From an uncultured Coriobacteriia bacterium (GTDB lineage Bacteria > Actinomycetota > Coriobacteriia > Coriobacteriales > QAMH01): a stretch of 11,615 nucleotides of DNA. The position numbers were made by a program, and so were the translations under genes. The stretch spans positions 1 to 11,615 of the forward strand of contig CASDTD010000009.1 in assembly GCA_949283445.1 (NCBI GenBank), given 5' to 3'. Below the pieces are notes generated by a model, which saw only the letters and a program-made list of their open reading frames with translations, was not told the origin of the DNA and made no database searches. Shown piece by piece: positions 6,861-11,615 of this stretch. Position 1 is the first letter of the stretch. The number at the start of each line of letters is the position of its first letter.

Positions 6861-8561
6861 CTACACCATGAACTTCATCCACGCCGACTCGGCGAACGAC
6901 AGCTCGTCGCCAGAGGCGAGCTCGGTCTTGGAACCTTTGGTCAGCTTTTGAACAGACCCGTCGATATGGCGCACCTTGGTGCCGTTCACATCGTGCTGCT
7001 CATAGCTCCAGGTGCCGCCGGCGCACGTGAACGTGCCGTGCCGCTGTGACACGTACTTGAATGTACGTATCGAGGGCAGCACGATATCGGGCGCAGGGTC
7101 ACTGCTGCGACGCGCCACGCCGATCACGTCGCCGGGCCGCACCACGTACGTCCCCATCGCGGGATCCTCGGGCGCCAGGCGAGCCAAGCGCGAGGATGGG
7201 TCGTCTTGCTCATCATCGTTGCCCAGCTGCGGCGTCATAGACGGTGCGATCGTACTCGAGAAAGCCGAGTCACCGCCTGCCGGGGTAATCGAGCCCTCAG
7301 CGGCCACAGACGGGAAGGCCGACTCAATCCACCCCATGAGACCGTCGACGCGTTGGAGAGTCCGCGCGTGCTCGTACGCCATCTGCAGCGAGTAGATTGT
7401 CTCGCCCTCGTAGTAGCAATACGGCGCCCCGTCGCGCTGGACCTCGATCCTACGTGCTACCAGCACCGCGTCCACACGGTCGACATCGACCAAGCTCAGC
7501 GGCAGGCAGAAGAAGACCTCGCCGCCCTTGCTGCGCTTCGGATTCCACGACGGGATGGCGCTGGAGAACATGTAGCGCGCCCGCGTCTGCGCAAGCTCGC
7601 ACGCGTCACTCAGCGCCCGCCACAGCGATCGGCGCAGGCGCTCGTCGCCGTCCACGATTCCCTTCAAGGGCTCGAGGAGCTCCTGGCGTTTCTTGGGATC
7701 GGATTCGCGCTCCGCCTCATCGATGAGGGGCGCCGCTTCAGCAGAACCCGCGAACAGCACGCGCAGGGCGGAGGGTTCGACGCGGTTCCAGCGCAGCATC
7801 AGATGCTCGAAGTCCGGCACGAGCTCGAAGGAGCCGTCGTACACGACGTCGGTCAGGGTTCGGTAGTACACGGCTCGCTGGGGCATGTCGGTGCCGAGTG
7901 CGCGGACAAGGCGCTTGCCAGCATTGCCCGAGCCCTTAGTGCAGAACGACTTGACGATCCATTCGGCTTTAGCCTTGCTGTTCGGCTCACAGAAGCAGTA
8001 GATGTCCTCGAAGTTACGGTTGACCAAACCCGTGCAGAAGACCGCGAACTTGCCCTGGGCATCCTGTCCGTAGCGAATCTTCTCCTCGTCCAGCAGATGC
8101 AGAAACGTACCGTTGAGATACCAGCTGAGAATCTCATGGCCGCCGTCACGATCGGTAAACGACCACGGCTCGGGCAGAGCGAGGTCCATGAGCTGCTTAT
8201 ATGCGCTATCCGACACGTAGGCAAAATCCCACAGCCTCTGGTAGGGGCGTTGGGGACCGTCCTCGCGATCGACGCCGTAGGTGTAGTACGGCTTGGGATT
8301 CTTGCGCGCCGGCTTCTTGTTTGGGTCGTTCTGCTTGAGCTTCACCACAAGCACCTGCTCCTCGCCCGCTTGGTCGCGGACGGACACCTGGAAGCGGATG
8401 ATGTCGCGCATGCACTTGTAGGACTTATCGGCAAACGCCAGTTTCCAGCCCGCCTTGAGAAGGTCTTCCGCATCGGTTCCCCCCGTCGTCCTGTTGACCG
8501 CCTCACGGGCAGCATTGGTGATAGCGCAGAATTCGAACAGGTCGCCGGTGATGGTATCCAT
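6861..8561 (-). CDS. DUF3825-FHA fusion protein
   Basis: 566 residues from ATG 8561, with GGGAG nine bases upstream. Residues ~105-415 match the DUF3825 pattern in order: WYLNGTFLHLLDEEKI (147-162), FAVFCTGLVNRNFEDIYCF (172-190), LP/MP-x-x-A-x-Y (226-232), FEHLMLRW (251-258), a helix, a PSW segment (337-339), FCLPLSL (351-357), LVARR (367-371) and Y-E-G-x-T-I-Y-S-L-x-x-AY-x-x-AR (384-400). DUF3825 has no known biochemical role. Family members are often found with RNA-binding OST-HTH or cold-shock-like domains. Residues ~420-470 are a linker. Residues ~473-566 are a C-terminal FHA domain with SQRH (505-508) and NGT (526-528). The G-R position is G-V here, followed by RR. It lies 36 bases before the kinase gene and is likely its partner, tying a possibly RNA-linked module to phospho-threonine recognition. 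Confidence 0.87.
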   Translation of the reverse strand: MDTITGDLFEFCAITNAAREAVNRTTGGTDAEDLLKAGWKLAFADKSYKCMRDIIRFQVSVRDQAGEEQVLVVKLKQNDPNKKPARKNPKPYYTYGVDREDGPQRPYQRLWDFAYVSDSAYKQLMDLALPEPWSFTDRDGGHEILSWYLNGTFLHLLDEEKIRYGQDAQGKFAVFCTGLVNRNFEDIYCFCEPNSKAKAEWIVKSFCTKGSGNAGKRLVRALGTDMPQRAVYYRTLTDVVYDGSFELVPDFEHLMLRWNRVEPSALRVLFAGSAEAAPLIDEAERESDPKKRQELLEPLKGIVDGDERLRRSLWRALSDACELAQTRARYMFSSAIPSWNPKRSKGGEVFFCLPLSLVDVDRVDAVLVARRIEVQRDGAPYCYYEGETIYSLQMAYEHARTLQRVDGLMGWIESAFPSVAAEGSITPAGGDSAFSSTIAPSMTPQLGNDDEQDDPSSRLARLAPEDPAMGTYVVRPGDVIGVARRSSDPAPDIVLPSIRTFKYVSQRHGTFTCAGGTWSYEQHDVNGTKVRHIDGSVQKLTKGSKTELASGDELSFAESAWMKFMV

Positions 8562-8585
8562 GTCATCAGTCTCCCATGTCAGTGC

Positions 8586-8600
8586 TTATAAAAAATGATA
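8586..8600 (-). promoter_or_regulatory. AT-rich -10-like element before DUF3825-FHA gene
   Basis: In this GC-rich gap, the minus strand has TATCAT (8600-8595, five of six matches to TATAAT), a run of T, then TTATAA (8591-8586). A start near 8588 would give a leader of about 27 bases to the ATG at 8561. No good -35 hexamer is found at 16-18 bases. A weak hairpin just upstream (CCGTCC/GGATGG on the minus strand) followed by the T-run could instead make this a poor terminator for the DUF285 gene at 8801-9940. Confidence 0.28.
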
Positions 8601-8706
8601 CCGCCATCCAGCGCTCGTCGGACGGTGCCGGCGAGGCATTCCTCAGACGTTAATTGGCGGTTGCAAGGTGCTCGCAGGCGCTCCTCCCGTCGTGGTTGGC
8701 AAGGCT

Positions 8707-8740
8707 ACGATATCGCCGGGCGGCGCCCCTGTTGCGCAAC
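8707..8740 (-). promoter_or_regulatory. GTTGCGCAAC palindrome plus -10-like hexamer, site C
   Basis: A second exact copy of the palindrome GTTGCGCAAC lies at 8731-8740, in the 239-base gap between the DUF285 gene and the DUF3825-FHA gene. On the minus strand an 18-base spacer leads to TATCGT (8712-8707, four of six matches to TATAAT). Two exact copies of one 10-mer plus two variants, all in gaps of one cluster, are more than expected by chance. The distance to the next ATG (8561) is long, about 174 bases. Apart from this and the AT-rich element, the gap shows GC-rich inverted repeats but no gene. Confidence 0.35.
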
Positions 8741-8800
8741 ACGAAGGGCGCGAGCGCTGCGGCGGGAAGCGAGCGCCGCGGCAGCGTGACACCGCAAGCG

Positions 8801-9940
8801 CTACGGCAAGGGTGCCGGGCAACCCTCGCGAGCTCGATGGGCGTCCTCCGCCTGCGTCAGGTCAACGAAGCCGTCGGGGACATGCGCCAAGCTCTTGCAG
8901 CCGAAGAACAGCCGCGCCGCGTTTCGGATGTTCTCCATGCCACGTCCCTCGTGCGCGATGCGCTCCAGTGCCGTGCAGCCGTCGAACATGCCCTGTGCGC
9001 GCAAAACGCCAGAGAGATCCATGGTGCCGAACGCCACCTCGCGCAGCAAGGCGCACCCGTCGAACATATAGCTCTCGTCAATGAGTTCATGGGTGCCCCA
9101 GCCCGCCAGGCTCGCACGTTCGATCGGCGTATAGGAGAACATGCCGCGCGCCGCCTGCAGGCGAGGCATGCGCCACATGGACACATCGAGTTGCGAGAGG
9201 GACGAACAGCCGCTGAACAGGAAGTTCGCCTCGCGGACGCTCGCGGTGTCCCACAACGCGCAATCGAGCTGCGACAGGCGCGCGCAAAAGCGGAACATGC
9301 CGGAAAGGTTTTCGATACGACCGGTCTGCAGGCCATCGACGCCCGTGATGCGCTCCAGGTTGCAGCAGCCATAGAACATCCGCTCCGCCGTGACGAGCCG
9401 CCCGGTTCGCGCGCCGACGAACGAGACCTCGTCGAGCCAGGTGCACATCCGAAAGAAATCGGACGCGTCCTCGAGGTTCGGAGCACCCAGCGCCGCGAAA
9501 TCGAACGAGTGCAGTCTACGGCATCCGCGAAACATGCCGCCCGCCTCGCGCAGCTCAGGAAACCCCTGCGCGGGAAGGACGACCTCGCGCAGCTCGCGGC
9601 AATCTTGGAACATGCCCCATGCGCTGCGCACGCGCGAGGTATCGAATGCCGAAAGATCGATACGGCGCAACTTGGAGCAACCCGCGAACATCTCGCTCGC
9701 GTCCTCGGCTCCCGCACTGCCATCGGGGCACGTCAAGTTTTCCAGACCGTCTACGGCGGTCAGGTGGAGGAAACCGGCGAACAATCGATCCAAGCGCTCC
9801 ACCTGCGCACCGGACTGCACGCTCACCGCGTGGATTTGGTCGGCGATCTGCTGCCAGGGAACCTCGTCCGCACACGGGACGAAGCCGTCGACCACCAGCG
9901 TTCCGCCGTCGTCCAGATACCAACCTTCGTCGCTACGCAT
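8801..9940 (-). CDS. Stand-alone DUF285/BspA-like repeat protein
   Basis: 379 residues if translation starts at ATG 9940, which has GAGG six bases upstream and opens directly into the family's usual first strand (GWYLDDGGTLVVDG, then PW at 28-29). An alternative ATG at 10060 has AGGAG four bases before it and would add 40 residues of Arg/Cys/Trp-rich sequence that looks non-coding. Residues ~48-360 hold about eleven degenerate DUF285-like units, marked by MF-x-x-C or LF-x-x-C (84-88, 110-114, 136-140, 188-192, 215-219, 241-245, 292-296, 318-322, 344-348). They are less regular than in the other two repeat proteins, with DTS turns in only some units. There is no signal peptide, anchor or SEC-C. 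It is the first gene of the minus-strand cluster, separated from the next by 239 bases, so co-transcription is less certain than for the others. Confidence 0.82.
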   Translation of the reverse strand: MRSDEGWYLDDGGTLVVDGFVPCADEVPWQQIADQIHAVSVQSGAQVERLDRLFAGFLHLTAVDGLENLTCPDGSAGAEDASEMFAGCSKLRRIDLSAFDTSRVRSAWGMFQDCRELREVVLPAQGFPELREAGGMFRGCRRLHSFDFAALGAPNLEDASDFFRMCTWLDEVSFVGARTGRLVTAERMFYGCCNLERITGVDGLQTGRIENLSGMFRFCARLSQLDCALWDTASVREANFLFSGCSSLSQLDVSMWRMPRLQAARGMFSYTPIERASLAGWGTHELIDESYMFDGCALLREVAFGTMDLSGVLRAQGMFDGCTALERIAHEGRGMENIRNAARLFFGCKSLAHVPDGFVDLTQAEDAHRAREGCPAPLP

Positions 9941-10002
9941 GCGGAACCTCGCTTCCTCGTTCGGGACATGGGAGCAGTCGACCGGGCGCTTCGCCCACCT
10001 GA

Positions 10003-10041
10003 AGTGTACCGCACGCCATCGCGTTGTTGCGCACCCGCAAC
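10003..10041 (-). promoter_or_regulatory. GTTGCG-CACC-CGCAAC inverted repeat plus -10-like hexamer, site D
   Basis: The plus strand at 10026-10041 has arms GTTGCG and CGCAAC around a four-base centre, the same half-sites as at sites A and C but spread apart. On the minus strand a 17-base spacer follows, then TACACT (10008-10003, four of six matches). Transcription would start near 9996 and give a ~56-base leader for the DUF285 gene, which would also exclude its alternative ATG at 10060. It lies in the 244-base divergent gap shared with the permease. Confidence 0.33.
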
Positions 10042-10119
10042 AGCGCAGCGTATGCCCCATGTATCTCCTGCCGCACGCCCCCGGAGCCCGCGCCCGCGCA
10101 TCTCGGCGAAACCATAGCC

Positions 10120-10148
10120 TTGCCAGCGGAAAGGGCTTGTCATACGCT
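10120..10148 (+). promoter_or_regulatory. Possible promoter of the permease gene
   Basis: TTGCCA (10120-10125, five of six matches to TTGACA) is followed after 17 bases by TACGCT (10143-10148, three of six). Transcription would begin near 10155, giving a leader of about 30 bases that includes GAAAGG at 10174-10179, five bases before the ATG. The -10 match is poor, so this is only a candidate. Confidence 0.27.
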
Positions 10149-10184
10149 AAGCGGGCTCCATCTCATGTGAAACGAAAGGCTCCC

Positions 10185-11459
10185 ATGGACGCGTTCATGC
10201 GTTTTGCTCTCAACGTGCGCGAAATCGTGCGAAAAGACCCCGTGCTCGTCGTGGCCATCGTGCTGGCGATCATCTCGTGCGCCGCCGTCCCGCCCGACGC
10301 TGCCTATGCGGAATACGTCGACCTTCGCACCATCGGCATGCTCTTCAGCCTCATGACGATCATGGCCGGGCTCTCGCGTCTCGGCGTGTTCCGCATCGCC
10401 TGCCGGCATCTCCTAAGCGCCGTACGCGGACCCCGACGCCTCGCGCTCGCACTCACGCTCCTCGCCTTCTTCTCGAGCATGCTCATCACGAACGACGTCG
10501 CCCTCGTGACGTTCGTCCCCTTCGCCCTGCTGGCGCTGCGCACGCTCGATTCCCCACGCCATGCATGCTTCACCGTGGTCATGATGACCATCGCCGCGAA
10601 CCTCGGCAGCATGCTCACGCCCATCGGCAACCCGCAGAACCTTTACCTCTACAGCACATCGCACATGGCTCTCACCGACTTCCTGCTGCTCATGCTGCCT
10701 TATGCCGCAGCAGCGCTCGTGCTGCTCGTGGGCGCGATCGCGTTCTTTGGCCGAATTCCAGAGCACGCGAAGGAGAAGGCGGCGCGCAGCGTGGACGCGG
10801 GCAACCCGGCCAGCAGCAGCGAAGACGGCAGTGCGGACAGCCCGGCAACTTGCGGTGAAGCCGACAACGCTGCTAGCGCCACGGACGCCAACGAAACCCC
10901 GCAGCTCGCCAGCGATGCCGACGACCCCGCACCCTCCCCGCTCCGCGTGCTCCCCTGGGCGGCACTTTTCGTACTCGCCCTGCTTTCCGTCGCGCATATC
11001 CTCCCCTACCAGGCAATCGTCGCGGTAACCATCGTCGTGGCGCTTGCCGCAGACCGCCGCGCGCTTCTGCATGTGGACTACGCGCTGCTGTTCACGTTCA
11101 TCGCGTTCTTCGTCTTCGTGGGCAACGTCGGCCGCATCGAGGTGGTGAGCGCCGCGCTTGCCCAGTTCATCGATGGTCACGAGCTCGCCGTCTCCGTCAT
11201 CGCGAGCCAAGTGCTCTCGAATGTGCCTGCCGCCATCTTGCTCTCCGGCTTCACGTCGAACTTCGCTGCGCTCATCGTGGGCACGAACCTCGGCGGCCTG
11301 GGTACGCTCATCGCGTCCATGGCGAGCCTCATCTCGTATAAACAGGTAGCACTCGTGCTCCCGCGCGAGAAGGGCCGCTATTTCATGCTGTTCACCGTGT
11401 GGAACATCGCGTTCCTCGCCGTACTTGCGGTGCTTGCCGCCGTGTTGGAGGTGCTATGA
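10185..11459 (+). CDS. SLC13/ArsB-NhaD-type (CitMHS-like) permease
   Basis: 424 residues from ATG 10185. The frame is open far upstream (from 9390), but GAAAGG at 10174-10179 and the onset of hydrophobic sequence fix this start. It is an integral membrane protein of the ion-transporter superfamily that includes SLC13, ArsB and NhaD. Two halves are visible: helices at ~18-36, 48-67, 84-119, 126-145 and 163-188, then ~255-290, 297-316, 334-356, 361-386 and 399-422. The first half has SSMLITNDVALVTF (97-110) and TPIGNPQNLYL (145-155), the second has SNVPAAILLS (345-354) and GTNLGGLGT (366-374). These are the paired re-entrant Asn-Pro/Gly loops that bind substrate. A hydrophilic, Asp/Ala/Ser-rich loop of about 60 residues (194-253) joins the halves. 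The substrate cannot be deduced; a dicarboxylate or other anion is likely by family. It overlaps the next gene by four bases, so the two are translationally coupled. Confidence 0.88.
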   Translation: MDAFMRFALNVREIVRKDPVLVVAIVLAIISCAAVPPDAAYAEYVDLRTIGMLFSLMTIMAGLSRLGVFRIACRHLLSAVRGPRRLALALTLLAFFSSMLITNDVALVTFVPFALLALRTLDSPRHACFTVVMMTIAANLGSMLTPIGNPQNLYLYSTSHMALTDFLLLMLPYAAAALVLLVGAIAFFGRIPEHAKEKAARSVDAGNPASSSEDGSADSPATCGEADNAASATDANETPQLASDADDPAPSPLRVLPWAALFVLALLSVAHILPYQAIVAVTIVVALAADRRALLHVDYALLFTFIAFFVFVGNVGRIEVVSAALAQFIDGHELAVSVIASQVLSNVPAAILLSGFTSNFAALIVGTNLGGLGTLIASMASLISYKQVALVLPREKGRYFMLFTVWNIAFLAVLAVLAAVLEVL

Positions 11460-11615
11460 GCAACAGCCGAACTACCCGCACGCAAACCGCCCCTTCACTC
11501 GAAGATTTCGCAGTTTGGAGCGTCCAGCCCAACCGAACAGACGCCATCGAGCTTATAGATGGACAATCCGCCACCCGCGTACCCGAGCTCGTGCCGCTCC
11601 GCTACGAGCGCATGG
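11456..11615 (+). CDS. DUF2252 family protein, N-terminal part only
   Basis: The ATG overlaps the permease stop as ATGA, a typical sign of translational coupling. Fifty-three codons are visible before the right edge. The segment R-x-PELVPLRYERM (residues 42-53) matches the conserved start of DUF2252, where it is followed by a conserved F-x-F-x-RG segment that would lie outside the window. DUF2252 proteins are usually 400-450 residues; their function is not established. The match covers only the first motif, so the call is moderately strong. The pairing with a permease suggests a shared pathway but names none. Confidence 0.72.
   Translation, partial: MSNSRTTRTQTAPSLEDFAVWSVQPNRTDAIELIDGQSATRVPELVPLRYERM

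Noticed and set aside
7206..8591. Plus-strand open frame of 461 codons opposite the DUF3825-FHA gene
   Set aside because: It mirrors a confidently assigned gene; its composition is typical of a shadow frame.
9941..10060. Longer N-terminus of the DUF285 protein starting at 10060
   Set aside because: AGGAG lies before it, but the added residues are Arg/Cys/Trp-rich without family resemblance and cover the putative promoter at site D; kept only as an alternative.
8654..10117. Plus-strand open frame of 487 codons opposite the DUF285 gene
   Set aside because: It is antisense to a protein with clear repeats, has no recognisable domain or good ribosome binding site, and is explained by GC-rich codon bias keeping the opposite frame open.
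9390..10184. In-frame upstream extension of the permease by 265 codons
   Set aside because: It would overlap the opposite-strand DUF285 gene, has no transporter character, and a good ribosome binding site marks the start at 10185.

Overview
The window reads as high-GC bacterial DNA with Shine-Dalgarno sequences of the GAAAGGA type before most starts. A DUF3662-like FHA protein (FhaA type), a soluble Ser/Thr kinase, a PP2C phosphatase and several BspA/DUF285 repeat proteins point to an actinobacterium. A gut or oral member of the class Coriobacteriia fits best. That placement is inference; there is no rRNA or marker gene here.

Minus strand, about 9940 down to 1: seven consecutive genes, all in one direction with gaps of 36 to 239 bases. 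In transcription order they are: a stand-alone DUF285 repeat protein (8801-9940); a DUF3825-FHA fusion (6861-8561); a large protein joining a Ser/Thr kinase, ten 26-residue DUF285 repeats and a SEC-C zinc motif (4335-6824); an FHA protein with an unrecognised helical N-terminus (3152-4258); a PP2C-type phosphatase (2132-3067); an FhaA-like FHA protein (941-2017); and another DUF285 repeat protein that runs off the left edge (1-862). None shows a signal peptide or membrane segment, so the whole set looks cytoplasmic. It contains writer, eraser and three readers of phospho-threonine, plus repeat scaffolds that in other bacteria are usually found on the cell surface. An RNA-linked domain (DUF3825) and a zinc motif known from SecA suggest a target in RNA or protein quality control, but no substrate can be named. 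I regard this as the candidate undescribed system of the window.

Four of the intergenic gaps in this cluster carry a short inverted repeat of the form GTTGCGCAAC. Each sits 17-18 bases upstream of a weak -10-like hexamer, which suggests a common regulator.

Plus strand, 10185 to the right edge: a divergent pair made of a SLC13/ArsB-type permease and, overlapping it by ATGA, the start of a DUF2252 protein. These look unrelated to the phospho-signalling cluster except that they share the 244-base divergent intergenic region.

No tRNA, rRNA, insertion sequence, CRISPR array or attachment site was recognised. No gene-free stretch exceeds 300 bases. The two longest gaps (8562-8800 and 9941-10184) hold only the regulatory candidates listed.
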